A DNA stretch of 64,000 nucleotides. Source: Clostridiales bacterium (GTDB lineage Bacteria; Bacillota; Clostridia; Oscillospirales; Acutalibacteraceae). Position numbers and translations under genes: made by a program. The notes under the pieces were generated by a model. That model did no database searches. It was not told where the DNA came from and saw only the letters and a list, made by a program, of their open reading frames with translations. Location of the stretch: positions 124,001 to 188,000 of the forward strand of contig JAGZMM010000004.1 in assembly GCA_018364155.1 (NCBI GenBank), given 5' to 3'. Shown here piece after piece: positions 18,594 to 27,463 of the stretch (positions within the stretch are counted from its first letter, which is position 1; each line of letters starts with the position of its first letter).

Positions 18594-20116
18594 TATCTCC
18601 AATATTTGCGGTCCAGGCTTCGAAACTGCACCGCCTCGGCGATGTGAGGCGACTGGATTTGCTCGGCCGCATCCAAGTCGGCAATGGTGCGCGCTACTTT
18701 GATCAACCGGTCGTAAGCCCGGGCCGACAGGCCCATCTGTACAAACGCCCGTTCTAACAGGCGCTTCGCGTCCAGCGTCATATGGCAGTGCTCCTGCACC
18801 AGAGCGGGAGTCAGCCGGGCATTGCAGGACACACCAGACCCCTCATACCGCTCCAGCTGACGCCGCCTTGCTGCGTTGACCCGGCGGCGGATATCCGCAG
18901 AGCATTCGGATTTTTCTTCGGACGAAAGCTCGGAAAACTCCACCGGCGGCACCTCCACATGCAGGTCCAACCGGTCCAGCAGCGGACCGGACACTTTTGC
19001 CAGGTAATTGGCTGCCGCCCCTTTCTTGCAGGTACACGGCCGGGTGGGATGGCCGTAATAGCCGCAGGGACACGGGTTCATGGCGCACACCAGCATCACC
19101 GAGCAGGGATAGGTAAGCGTACCGCTGACCCGGGAAATGGTGGCCTGCCCGTCCTCGATGGGCTGGCGCAGCACCTCTAAGGTGTTGCGGGGAAATTCGG
19201 GCAGCTCGTCCAAAAAAAGAACCCCGTTGTGGGCCAAGGACAGCTCTCCCGGATGGGGCAGGGAACCGCCGCCCGCCAGCGCTGCAGGCGATACGGTATG
19301 ATGAGGCGCGCGGAAGGGCCGGATGGTGATGAGCGGCGTATCCTGGGGCAGGCATCCGGCGATGGAATGTACCTTCGTCACCTCCAACTCCTCTTCAAAG
19401 GTCATTTCCGGAAGGATGGAAGGCAGGCGCTTGGCGAGCATGGACTTGCCGGACCCGGGCGGGCCGATCAACAAAACATTGTGTCCCCCGGCGGCGGCGA
19501 TTTCCATGGCGCGCCTTGCCTCCAGCTGTCCTTTTACGTCGGCAAAGTCCGGCACGCCGAAAAAGGACGCCTGGGGCAGCTTCTCCATATGCACCGGTGT
19601 GATCAGCTCCCTCCCCTTGAGATGAGAAAGCAGCTGGGTAACCGACTTGACCGGATAAACCTCGATGCCGTCCACCACCGAGCCTTCCGCTGCGTTGTCG
19701 GCGGGAATGAAAATGCTTTGAAAGCCCGCACGCCTAGCCTCCATCACCATGGGGAGTACGCCGTTTACATGCCGTACCTCTCCGGTCAAGGAAAGCTCGC
19801 CGGCAAACGCCATGCCGGTAGGATCAAAGTCCAGCTGGTTGGAAGCCAGGGCGATGGACAAAAACAAAGGCAAATCGTACAAAGGGCCTTCCTTGCGGAT
19901 GTCACAGGGGGCTAGGTTCGCCACAATCCGCCCCAGCGGCACTTCCATGCCGCAGTTTCGCAAAGAGGAACGCACCCGTTCCCGCGCTTCCTTCACCGCT
20001 GCGTCAGGAAGGCCCACCACATCAAAGCCGGGCAGGCCCGTGGAAATATCCGCTTCCACTTCTACCTCGAAGGCCTGCATACCGAAAAGGCCCATGCTGG
20101 AAAGCCGTGCAAACAT
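18593..20116 (-). CDS. comM: YifB/ComM family Mg-chelatase-like AAA+ ATPase
   Basis: 507 residues from ATG 20116, chosen because an internal FARLSSMGLFGMQAFEVEVE opening matches family N-termini. ComM is a helicase-like ring ATPase that promotes integration of incoming DNA in transformation. An N-terminal Lon-protease-like fold (GLPGFDVVGLPDAAVKEARERV) precedes the AAA+ core, with Walker A GPPGSGKSML, Walker B VLFLDELPEF and sensor residues, plus a small cysteine cluster CAMNPCPCGYYG...CTC. Its promoter at 20198-20226 lies next to a hairpin described separately. No other competence genes are seen in the window. Confidence 0.9.
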   Translation of the reverse strand: MFARLSSMGLFGMQAFEVEVEADISTGLPGFDVVGLPDAAVKEARERVRSSLRNCGMEVPLGRIVANLAPCDIRKEGPLYDLPLFLSIALASNQLDFDPTGMAFAGELSLTGEVRHVNGVLPMVMEARRAGFQSIFIPADNAAEGSVVDGIEVYPVKSVTQLLSHLKGRELITPVHMEKLPQASFFGVPDFADVKGQLEARRAMEIAAAGGHNVLLIGPPGSGKSMLAKRLPSILPEMTFEEELEVTKVHSIAGCLPQDTPLITIRPFRAPHHTVSPAALAGGGSLPHPGELSLAHNGVLFLDELPEFPRNTLEVLRQPIEDGQATISRVSGTLTYPCSVMLVCAMNPCPCGYYGHPTRPCTCKKGAAANYLAKVSGPLLDRLDLHVEVPPVEFSELSSEEKSECSADIRRRVNAARRRQLERYEGSGVSCNARLTPALVQEHCHMTLDAKRLLERAFVQMGLSARAYDRLIKVARTIADLDAAEQIQSPHIAEAVQFRSLDRKYWR

Positions 20117-20162
20117 ACCTGCCCCTTTCTGCGTCCCTTTTTGGACGCGCGCTTTTCTCGAC

Positions 20163-20196
20163 AAAAAGGCGGCAGATGTCACCATCTGCCGCCTTT
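20163..20196 (-). terminator. Terminator of the sortase operon, lying in the comM leader
   Basis: A perfect 14-bp stem (20165-20178 with 20183-20196) has a 4-base loop and TTTTT on the minus strand. It is directly downstream of a predicted promoter. Confidence 0.75.
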
Positions 20197-20197
20197 C

Positions 20198-20226
20198 ATT
20201 ATAATACCATTCTTCGATAAAATCAA
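20198..20226 (-). promoter_or_regulatory. Promoter reading toward comM
   Basis: On the minus strand, TTGATT (20226-20221), a 17-base spacer and TATAAT (20203-20198). The predicted start falls in or next to the terminator hairpin. Confidence 0.6.
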
Positions 20227-20227
20227 A

Positions 20228-21118
20228 TCAATTATCAACCTGTTCCTTCCCAAACTCCGTCTTTTTGCCCTTCTTTGCCACCAGCCCCGCGCCCACCGCT
20301 GCAAGAACGCCCAGCGTCAGCACCGCAATGGACAAAAGCAGCAGCAGGAACAGTGCATTTTGTACGAACTCCCGGGCAAAAATCGAGAAGTAGTCCATAG
20401 AAAAGAAAAATTTATTGACCAGATGGGAGGTAATCAGGAAGACAGTAGGAATCAGGACAAAAAAGCCGCTTGCAAAAAGGGTTCGGGAAAGCCAGGGCAA
20501 AAACCGCCGTTTGCCCGCTGCGAAAAACAGCCCCACCAAAAGCAGAACCGCCGCGCCTACTCCAATGCCGAACACCATCGGCACCTTTAGATGGAAGCTG
20601 CGGATTACCGCCGCCAGGTTGTCAAAGGATATCAGCGGAAGGACGTTGGAGGCATAGGTATTCATAATTCGCCGTTTAAACGCAGCGGTGTTTTCCACTA
20701 TCCCTTGGGAATTCTCCAGCCCGTTCGCCGCAATCGACGCGTCAATGCGCTCTTGCAGCTTTTGCTGCAAAACCGGCGAAGGGACCTCCATATCTACTTC
20801 ATCGGCTTCTCCGCGGATATAGGCATAGAACCCGTCGATGAATGCGGACAGGTCCTGCTCCACCATTTGAGGCGTAGCTAGATCCTCGAACAAATCCTCT
20901 TCAAAGCCGGACTGCACAATATAATCCCCAAAGTCCTCCTGGGCCTTCTGCGCCGCCTGCTCAAAATAGTTCATTTCCGCAAAGGAATGCAGGATCGCAT
21001 CTTTGTTCTCCACCGTAAGCAGATAGGTGCACCCCAATTGGATTCCCGCCACCAGCAGCATCAGCAGAAGAGCCAGCAAGTAACAAACCACACTGCGTAT
21101 GTAATGTATCTTGTTCAT
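20228..21118 (-). CDS. Polytopic membrane protein of the sortase operon, unknown function
   Basis: 296 residues from ATG 21118; AGGAGGG just upstream overlaps the end of the sortase gene. One N-terminal membrane segment, an extracellular helical region of about 150 residues rich in Glu/Gln, then about three membrane segments and a KKGKKTEF tail. It starts next to the sortase stop codon, so it is co-translated with it. I recognise no family; a helper or substrate role for the sortase is inference. Confidence 0.6.
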   Translation of the reverse strand: MNKIHYIRSVVCYLLALLLMLLVAGIQLGCTYLLTVENKDAILHSFAEMNYFEQAAQKAQEDFGDYIVQSGFEEDLFEDLATPQMVEQDLSAFIDGFYAYIRGEADEVDMEVPSPVLQQKLQERIDASIAANGLENSQGIVENTAAFKRRIMNTYASNVLPLISFDNLAAVIRSFHLKVPMVFGIGVGAAVLLLVGLFFAAGKRRFLPWLSRTLFASGFFVLIPTVFLITSHLVNKFFFSMDYFSIFAREFVQNALFLLLLLSIAVLTLGVLAAVGAGLVAKKGKKTEFGKEQVDN

Positions 21119-21119
21119 A

Positions 21120-21800
21120 TCAACCCTCCTGCCCGCCGTTTGACGCTTCCACCGGGTCGCAGTGGACCAAATAGCGGGTACGGGGAAGGCCAGCCGCATT
21201 AAAGGGATAGCAGGTATACATAATCAGCTCTTCCCGTTCCCGGTTGATGGAAGGTTGATCGACAATATCCACTACTTCTCCTAAAGTTACCTGATAGGTA
21301 AAGGTGCCATAGTTGGTCGTGATAATCACTTCATCGCCCGGCTGCAATTCCCCTAACCGCCCGAAAATCTTGCGGGCGTTGTGGCCGGCGTACAAAATAG
21401 TACCGCCTTCTCCAGGCATATAGCTGCCGGTAAACTGGCCCACGTTATTCTTAATGAGCTTTAGGTCGTCCCCAAAGGTAACGTCCAACGTCAGCCCCAG
21501 TGCTGGCAGTTCCAAAGTGGCATAGATCTCGCCATAGTCCGGGTACTCCATCCCGTTGGCGGTCACCTGGCCTTCCCCCTCGGCTGCACCGGATGAAGGC
21601 GTGGAAGTAGACGTAGCAGGGTTCTCATCTGAAGAGAGCACTTGATCGGGCTCCGTCAGAAAGTAATCCGCGGAAGAATAGAGGGGGATCAGGATGTTGC
21701 CGCCCATCCCGACCAACAAAAAACCGATGAGAAAAAGGGAAGCAGTAATCGCAACATTTCTTGCAATTACTGCCGCCGCTTTCTTTTTGTTCAAATTCAT
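21120..21800 (-). CDS. Class D sortase
   Basis: 226 residues. A membrane-bound transpeptidase that cuts a C-terminal sorting signal and links the protein to the wall. N-terminal membrane segment at about residues 14-38, a Ser/Thr-rich linker, then the sortase barrel with catalytic His in LYAGHN, Cys in MYTCYPF and Arg in RTRYLVH. The TCYPF form is typical of class D. It sits in an operon with an exported small protein upstream and a membrane protein downstream. Candidate substrates in the window are the PDTG protein (1-1479) and the IPQTG protein (44136-48347). Confidence 0.9.
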   Translation of the reverse strand: MNLNKKKAAAVIARNVAITASLFLIGFLLVGMGGNILIPLYSSADYFLTEPDQVLSSDENPATSTSTPSSGAAEGEGQVTANGMEYPDYGEIYATLELPALGLTLDVTFGDDLKLIKNNVGQFTGSYMPGEGGTILYAGHNARKIFGRLGELQPGDEVIITTNYGTFTYQVTLGEVVDIVDQPSINREREELIMYTCYPFNAAGLPRTRYLVHCDPVEASNGGQEG

Positions 21801-21802
21801 GC

Positions 21803-22381
21803 TTATGCAAGCGCCTTTTTACGCTTGTAAAGAGCTGCGCCGCCAAAGCCAGCCGCGAGAAGCAGAAGACCGGCTAGACCAAAACCAGTCAGCATAGTGA
21901 AGAGATCCGCTGACGGATCGGCAGCCGTCACAGCGAACACAGTTGCAGGATCGACTTTGTCGTAAACCTTGCCGTCCTTATAGAAAATAAAAAGCCCATA
22001 GGTGCCGGCCGTGCGGTCAATCACGACCTCCAGGCCGACTGCCTTTGCACTCGCTTCAATCGCGGAAATAATATCCGTCTTGTCCTGCGTGCTCAGGGTC
22101 TGCAGATTGGTGGAACCATTCTTTTCAAAGATGGCCTTGATCTTGTGGAAGTTTGCCATTACAATATCACAGGCCTCGTCGCTAACGTCGTATGTGCTGA
22201 GGTAACGCTCCACCCGGACAATCTGGTCATCCTTAAAGCGGAGGACCTCACTGCCTACTGTATACTCGCCTTTGACAAAATTGAGAATATCCTGTTCGTT
22301 GTAAGCCGCCGCGCTGAAGGACGCCGTTGCAAACAGCATGACCGCCAATAAGGCGGCGAAGCATTTCCCATGTTTTCTCAT
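21803..22381 (-). CDS. Exported protein with C-terminal membrane anchor, possible sortase partner
   Basis: 192 residues from ATG 22381 with GAGAGGTG upstream. A signal peptide ends near ASFSAAAYN, a soluble domain of about 120 residues follows, then one hydrophobic segment and an RKKALA tail. That layout resembles a wall-anchored protein but no LPxTG-type motif precedes the hydrophobic part (it reads ADLFTMLTG). The sortase gene begins 2 bases after its stop codon. Function unknown. Confidence 0.65.
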   Translation of the reverse strand: MRKHGKCFAALLAVMLFATASFSAAAYNEQDILNFVKGEYTVGSEVLRFKDDQIVRVERYLSTYDVSDEACDIVMANFHKIKAIFEKNGSTNLQTLSTQDKTDIISAIEASAKAVGLEVVIDRTAGTYGLFIFYKDGKVYDKVDPATVFAVTAADPSADLFTMLTGFGLAGLLLLAAGFGGAALYKRKKALA

Positions 22382-22422
22382 AATACACCTCTCACAATTA
22401 AAATTCGTTTGCTTATTTTCTA

Positions 22423-22450
22423 AGTATAACGAATCCATCCCGTTTGTCAA
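22423..22450 (-). promoter_or_regulatory. Promoter of the sortase operon
   Basis: On the minus strand, TTGACA (22450-22445), a 16-base spacer and TATACT (22428-22423). Confidence 0.8.
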
Positions 22451-22642
22451 CCAAATGCGTTGAAGGAACCCCTTTTTTCCCATAATTTATATCCTTTTCT
22501 GCGTCTCTTCGCACCTCTTTCTTTTCTACTCCTTTTTTCTACGCAAGAGCAAGTGAATTTGTAACCGTTTTGATACAGATTTCCCCTGCGCGCAATGATA
22601 CAATAGAAGCGGTAGAAAGCAAACCAAAGGAGCCAAAAACGA

Positions 22643-24046
22643 ATGAAATACCCAAGGAAATGGAAGCTTCTCCTCTCGCTTTTCGCGGCCGTTTCGGTAA
22701 TGCTGACCGGCTGCTCAGGGGGCGGCTTGTTCGCCGGCTTTGATATGAACAATTTGATGAAACCGCCCAAGCTGACCGGAAACCAGTCCGGCATTCAACA
22801 GGCACTGGAGCAATCTCTCAACAACAAAAGCTATACGCTCAAATATCCAAAAAGCGGAAAGGAACGGTCCGCCTTCATCCCGGTGGATTTTGGTCAAAAG
22901 GGTGCGGCAGTGCTGGCCCTTTATAAACAGGACGGGGCAAAAATCCACATTAATGTCATCGTAGAGCAGGACGGAGACTACCGCTCCATCGATGACATCG
23001 AAGGGGCGGACAGCGAGGTTTACGCGGTGCAGACCGCTGACCTGGACCGTGACGGAAGCGTGGAGGTCATCATCAGCTGGCTGACCACCAGTTCCTCAGA
23101 CAAATGGCTTACCGTCTACAGCTTTGAAGGCGAGGAGAGCGAACACGCCCTTTCCCTGAAGATGGAGGCGGGCTTTACCGGTATGCAGATTGTGGACCTG
23201 GATGGGGATTCCCAAGACGAGCTGCTGCTGATGCAGGTAGATTCCACCAACAAGACCGCCATGGCCACTTTATACCGGCTGACCCAGGACGGGATCGACA
23301 ACGAGCACATGTACAAAGCGAAAATGGACGGAAATGTCTCTCCCCGCTCCACCGGCGCTTCCCCTTATCTGGACATCAAAACCGCCCAACTGCGCAGCGG
23401 CATCAACGCGGTTTTTGTAGACGGCGCGAAGGGAAGCGAGTATACCATTACGGAGGTCCTCTATTGGAACGGGTCAGGTCTTAGCAATCTGTTTTATGAT
23501 TACGCCACCGACAGCGTAGTGGAAACCATGCGTCCCAGCTCCATGCTGTCTATGGACATCAATAAGGACGGCTGGATTGAAATTCCGCAGGTGTCGGAGC
23601 TGCCCGGCTATTATGACAAAAAAGCGTCGGAAAAGCTGTGGCTGACCACCTGGTACCGGTATGACGGACGGGCGGACGAAGGCGGGAAGGATGCACAGAA
23701 GGTGCTCTCGTGCAACATCAACAGCACCGACGGGTACTATTTCAGTTTCCCGGACGAGTGGGTGTCCAATCAGTCGGTCACCATGGAACGCAACGCCACC
23801 GACCGGACCTCCAGCTTTTACGCGTACGAATGGAACGGGGAAAGCTACCGCCGTACCGACCTGCTGATGACCCTGCGCGCCTTTACCAGCGCCGTATGGG
23901 AAAAAAGCGGCTCGAATGAAGGCTACGAATATCTGGGCGAGCACGGCAGTGTTGTGTATGCGGTAAAAATATCGCGCAGCGGAGCCGATTTCGGCATTGA
24001 CCTGTCGTTTGTCAAAGAAAATTTCGTCATTATGGCGGACCTTTGA
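22643..24046 (+). CDS. Lipoprotein with FG-GAP/VCBS-like calcium-loop repeats
   Basis: 467 residues. Signal peptide with lipobox LTGC (about residue 24). The extracellular part contains repeated Asp-rich loops of the FG-GAP/VCBS type: DLDRDGSVEV, DLDGDSQDELLL and DINKDGWIEI, suggesting a calcium-binding beta-propeller. It is followed after 37 bases by a response regulator and histidine kinase, so it may act as an extracytoplasmic sensor or output for that pair; this is inference. A TACAAT box (22599-22604) is visible with no good -35. Confidence 0.7.
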   Translation: MKYPRKWKLLLSLFAAVSVMLTGCSGGGLFAGFDMNNLMKPPKLTGNQSGIQQALEQSLNNKSYTLKYPKSGKERSAFIPVDFGQKGAAVLALYKQDGAKIHINVIVEQDGDYRSIDDIEGADSEVYAVQTADLDRDGSVEVIISWLTTSSSDKWLTVYSFEGEESEHALSLKMEAGFTGMQIVDLDGDSQDELLLMQVDSTNKTAMATLYRLTQDGIDNEHMYKAKMDGNVSPRSTGASPYLDIKTAQLRSGINAVFVDGAKGSEYTITEVLYWNGSGLSNLFYDYATDSVVETMRPSSMLSMDINKDGWIEIPQVSELPGYYDKKASEKLWLTTWYRYDGRADEGGKDAQKVLSCNINSTDGYYFSFPDEWVSNQSVTMERNATDRTSSFYAYEWNGESYRRTDLLMTLRAFTSAVWEKSGSNEGYEYLGEHGSVVYAVKISRSGADFGIDLSFVKENFVIMADL

Positions 24047-24083
24047 TAACGGCCGTATTACCACTTGGAAATGAGGGAACGGG

Positions 24084-24785
24084 ATGAAAAGCATATTGGT
24101 AGCGGAGGACGAAAGCGCCATCCGCGAATTTGTAGTCATCAATTTGAAGCGGGCGGGCTATACCGTCTATGAAGCGGAAAACGGAAAGAAAGCGCTGGAG
24201 CTGTTCGACAGCCTCCAGGGCGATGTGGACATTGCCCTTTTGGACATTATGATGCCGGAGATGGATGGGCTGGCCGCCTGCCGGGAGCTTCGGCAGAAAA
24301 GCCCCAACTTGGGAATCATCATGCTCACCGCCCGATCCCAGGAAATGGACCGGGTAAGCGGTTTGATGATCGGGGCGGACGACTATGTGACAAAACCTTT
24401 TTCCCCCTCCGAGCTGGTGGCACGGGTGGACGCCCTCTACCGCCGGGTGGAAATGAACGGCAACAAGCCCAAAAAGGCCGCGTCGGAGGAAATCGTGTCG
24501 GGGGATTTTGTCCTAAACGTGCGCAATCGGACCCTTTCCCATAAGGGAAAGATGATCGAGCTGACCCATGTGGAATACCAGTTCATGGAATGCTTTATGA
24601 CCAATCCCGGCAAGGCTCTGGGCCGCACCGATATTCTTAACAAGGTTTGGGGCGAAGGGTACTTTGGAGAAGAAAAAATCGTGGACGTCAATGTGCGGCG
24701 GCTGCGAATGAAGATCGAGGAGGAGCCATCGGCCCCCAAGCACATCATTACCGTGTGGGGCTTGGGGTATAAATGGCAGGCATAA
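24084..24785 (+). CDS. OmpR/PhoB-family response regulator
   Basis: 233 residues. Receiver domain with acidic pair AEDES, phosphoacceptor Asp in LLDIMMPEMDG (about residue 53), Thr in IIMLTARS and Lys in DDYVTKPFSP. The C-terminal winged helix (ELTHVEYQFMECFMTNPGKALGRTDIL, VDVNVRRLRMKIE) binds DNA. Its last bases overlap the histidine kinase gene, so the pair is translationally coupled. Target genes unknown. Confidence 0.95.
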   Translation: MKSILVAEDESAIREFVVINLKRAGYTVYEAENGKKALELFDSLQGDVDIALLDIMMPEMDGLAACRELRQKSPNLGIIMLTARSQEMDRVSGLMIGADDYVTKPFSPSELVARVDALYRRVEMNGNKPKKAASEEIVSGDFVLNVRNRTLSHKGKMIELTHVEYQFMECFMTNPGKALGRTDILNKVWGEGYFGEEKIVDVNVRRLRMKIEEEPSAPKHIITVWGLGYKWQA

Positions 24786-26284
24786 CCATGCGAAAGAAAC
24801 TATCGTTGCCGGGTGTGGAGCATATGTCCTCCAAAGGCATCACCCAGCGGTGGCTTTTCAATAGCCTGGGGCTGATTCTGGCCATTCTGATCGTCATTGA
24901 GCTGGCCATGGCCTTTATTGTGCAGGACTATTACTACAGCGGCATCCGCTGGCAGCTGGGAAACATCATGACCACCACCCAGGAGAGCTTTTCCCGTTAC
25001 GCCAACCAAAGCCAATCGGAATTTGCGTCCCGCTCCATCAACGCGGTGGAAAATTTCAGCCTCAAAGAACAGGTGGAATTGCAGGTTTTTGATCAAAACG
25101 GCGACTTTATTCTTTCTTCCACCGGCTTTACTCCGGAGCTCGACCAGCGTCCGGATTATGACATGGCGCTGAAGGTGCTCAATGAGAAATCGGGGCAGCC
25201 CATCGGGGTTTCCTCCTATCACCTTTCCAGCGGCGAAAACGTTATGGCGTATACCTATATCCTAACGAACGCCGAGGTAATGACGGGCGCCGTACGGCTG
25301 GTGGTGTCCCTTTCGGGGGCGGACCGGCAAATTTTCATCATTGTCTCGGTGCTGCTTGTGATCGGAATTGCGGTGATTTTATTTGTCATCATGTCCGGCT
25401 CCTATTTTATTAACTCCATTGTCATTCCTGTCAAGGAGATCGGCGTGACGGCCCGCAAAATCGCCTTGGGCGACTTTAACGCCCGGCTGGAAAAGAAGTA
25501 TAACGACGAAATCGGCGACCTGTGCGACACCATCAATTATATGGCGGGAGAGCTGGGCGCCACAGAAAAAATGAAAAACGATTTTATTTCCTCCGTTTCT
25601 CACGAGCTGCGCACCCCTCTAACCGCCATCAAAGGTTGGGGGGAGACGCTGATGGACCTTGACCCGGTCAAGGACCGGGAGATGATGGAGAAGGGCATGG
25701 AGGTCATTATCGGGGAATCGGAACGGTTGTCCGGAATCGTGGAGGAGCTTTTGGATTTCTCCCGGCTGCAAAGCGGACGGCTGACCATGAAGATGGAGAA
25801 AATCGATATCCTGGCAGAGCTGGGCGAGGCGGTGTTCATGTTCCGGGAACGCTCCAAGCGGGAAAACATCGAACTGATCTATTACGAGCCCGAGCTGCTC
25901 CCGCCTGTTTTGGGAGACCGCAACCGGCTCAAGCAGGTGTTTGTGAATATTCTGGACAATGCTTTTAAGTATTCCGACGCGGGAGGCCGGGTCCGGGTGG
26001 AGGCAGAGGAAGGCGACGGAGAAATCCGTGTGGTCATCAGCGATACCGGATGCGGCATTTCCGCAGAAGACTTATCTAAGGTAAAGGAGAAATTCTATAA
26101 GGCAAACCATACCCGCCGCGGCTCTGGAATCGGGCTGGCGGTGGCGGATGAAATTATCCGCATGCACGGCGGCAGTCTGGAGCTCCGATCGGTGGAAAAC
26201 TCCGGCACCGATGTCATTATCACCTTGCCTGTCGCCAGCACAGCGGAGGGCGGCGAAGAAGATCCCCCTCAGCAATTGCAATAG
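24773..26284 (+). CDS. Sensor histidine kinase
   Basis: 503 residues from ATG 24773; ATG 24788 or 24824 are alternatives. Two membrane segments (about residues 28-50 and 183-208) flank an extracellular sensor of roughly 130 residues, then a HAMP domain, HisKA with the phosphorylated His in SSVSHELRTPL, and HATPase motifs N (NILDNAFKYS), G1 (DTGCGIS) and G2 (GSGIGLAV). Partner of the upstream regulator. The signal sensed cannot be read. Confidence 0.94.
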   Translation: MAGITMRKKLSLPGVEHMSSKGITQRWLFNSLGLILAILIVIELAMAFIVQDYYYSGIRWQLGNIMTTTQESFSRYANQSQSEFASRSINAVENFSLKEQVELQVFDQNGDFILSSTGFTPELDQRPDYDMALKVLNEKSGQPIGVSSYHLSSGENVMAYTYILTNAEVMTGAVRLVVSLSGADRQIFIIVSVLLVIGIAVILFVIMSGSYFINSIVIPVKEIGVTARKIALGDFNARLEKKYNDEIGDLCDTINYMAGELGATEKMKNDFISSVSHELRTPLTAIKGWGETLMDLDPVKDREMMEKGMEVIIGESERLSGIVEELLDFSRLQSGRLTMKMEKIDILAELGEAVFMFRERSKRENIELIYYEPELLPPVLGDRNRLKQVFVNILDNAFKYSDAGGRVRVEAEEGDGEIRVVISDTGCGISAEDLSKVKEKFYKANHTRRGSGIGLAVADEIIRMHGGSLELRSVENSGTDVIITLPVASTAEGGEEDPPQQLQ

Positions 26285-26289
26285 AAAAT

Positions 26290-26338
26290 GCCTGGACAGC
26301 CGCCTTCCTACAGGGCGGTTGTCCAGGCTTCTTTTTTT
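26290..26338 (+). terminator. Terminator after the two-component system
   Basis: A 15-bp stem with one G-U pair (26290-26304 with 26314-26328) is followed by a T-rich run. Confidence 0.9.
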
Positions 26339-26561
26339 GGTGATAAATATTCATATTTTCGCCTTATATCATCAAAGGCGGTTGACTCGCCGCTCCTTTA
26401 CAACGGTTTCTTCTGTGCAGCAGGTGCCAGGGGCGACTGCAAGAAGGTTCTAACGAGGCTTGGAGGAAAGTTTCGCTCATTTGAAAGTTGGACAGAATTT
26501 AAGGAAATCCGCGCCGCTTCTTTTTAGGGCCGGCGTGCAAACAAAAAGGAGGGAATTTTTC

Positions 26562-27383
26562 ATGAAATCCGATTGCAAACAGGTGCAACAACTGCTGCCC
26601 CACTATGTACAGGGCCTTTATAGCGAGGAAGAGCGCAGAGCAGTGGAAGAACACGTGCGCGGATGTGAGGAATGCCGGGAGCTTCTCGATGCGATAGAGG
26701 CAAACGAAGTGGAGCTTACCGATGATCCGCCTGCCGCTAGGGAGAAAGCGGCGCCCAAGAAGCGGCGGCGCAGGCGAATTTTCGCATTGGTCACGGCGGT
26801 GGCACTGGTTTTCACAACCGCAGCCGTCACCCTTGTCTATAACCCTAACCTATATTACCAATACCTTTATTGGGGCGACCGGATGCACATAACCCTCACC
26901 GTTGACGGGTTGTCCCCTTCTTTTCCTACCGACGAATGCCTGAAGCTGAGTTATCTCTATGTGGGGGAGGATACCACGACCTACAGTGCCGTAAAAAACT
27001 ATGACTGGATTTATCCCATTCCGGGTACCTTTGACGCCTCGGCACTGGATTGGGTTCCTCTGGAATTGGAAAGCCATCTAGAGAGCGATTCTCTTACCAC
27101 CGGGTTTCCGGGCGGGCAGCCCGGGTACTATATTCTAAAAATTGAGGTAACTCCTTCGCTCTATAATTCGCTGTATCCCGGCCTGTCTACACAGGAGCCC
27201 GAATTGGGACGGGTTTATGTCTTTGATTTTTACAATGCAAACGGGTGGGATACCTGGAAAATGGACCTCGACCTAAAGACCTCTTTTTCCACAGATGGAT
27301 ACCGCACTATGCTGGCTAGAAGGATGCGCTGTCTCACGCAGCCGGTATCTGCGAATGAGGAATGGCACTATTATTATGGCTGA
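26562..27383 (+). CDS. Zinc-finger (zf-HC2) anti-sigma-like membrane protein, copy 1
   Basis: 273 residues. The N-terminal putative zinc finger carries Cys5 and the H-x3-C-x2-C group in EEHVRGCEECREL, the anti-sigma fold that clamps ECF sigma factors. A basic stretch and one membrane segment at about residues 72-90 follow, then an extracellular domain beginning with NLYYQYLYWGDR. AAGGAGGG precedes ATG 26562. The gene has no adjacent sigma gene; the only one (28463-28957) lies two genes on. The first 80 residues are nearly identical to copy 2 whereas the extracellular domains have diverged. Confidence 0.75.
   Translation: MKSDCKQVQQLLPHYVQGLYSEEERRAVEEHVRGCEECRELLDAIEANEVELTDDPPAAREKAAPKKRRRRRIFALVTAVALVFTTAAVTLVYNPNLYYQYLYWGDRMHITLTVDGLSPSFPTDECLKLSYLYVGEDTTTYSAVKNYDWIYPIPGTFDASALDWVPLELESHLESDSLTTGFPGGQPGYYILKIEVTPSLYNSLYPGLSTQEPELGRVYVFDFYNANGWDTWKMDLDLKTSFSTDGYRTMLARRMRCLTQPVSANEEWHYYYG
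26584..26812 (+). repeat. Direct repeat, left copy (zinc finger to membrane segment)
   Basis: 229 bases matching 27486-27714 with no gaps and 11 mismatches by my count (about 95% identity). Identity stops abruptly inside the membrane-segment codons. Confidence 0.85.
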
Positions 27384-27463
27384 CAAAGCCGCCGTGTTCT
27401 TCTGTGTCAAGTGAAAACGCAGACAAGACTGCTATGAAAAGTATCGATTAGGGAAGTGAAGCT

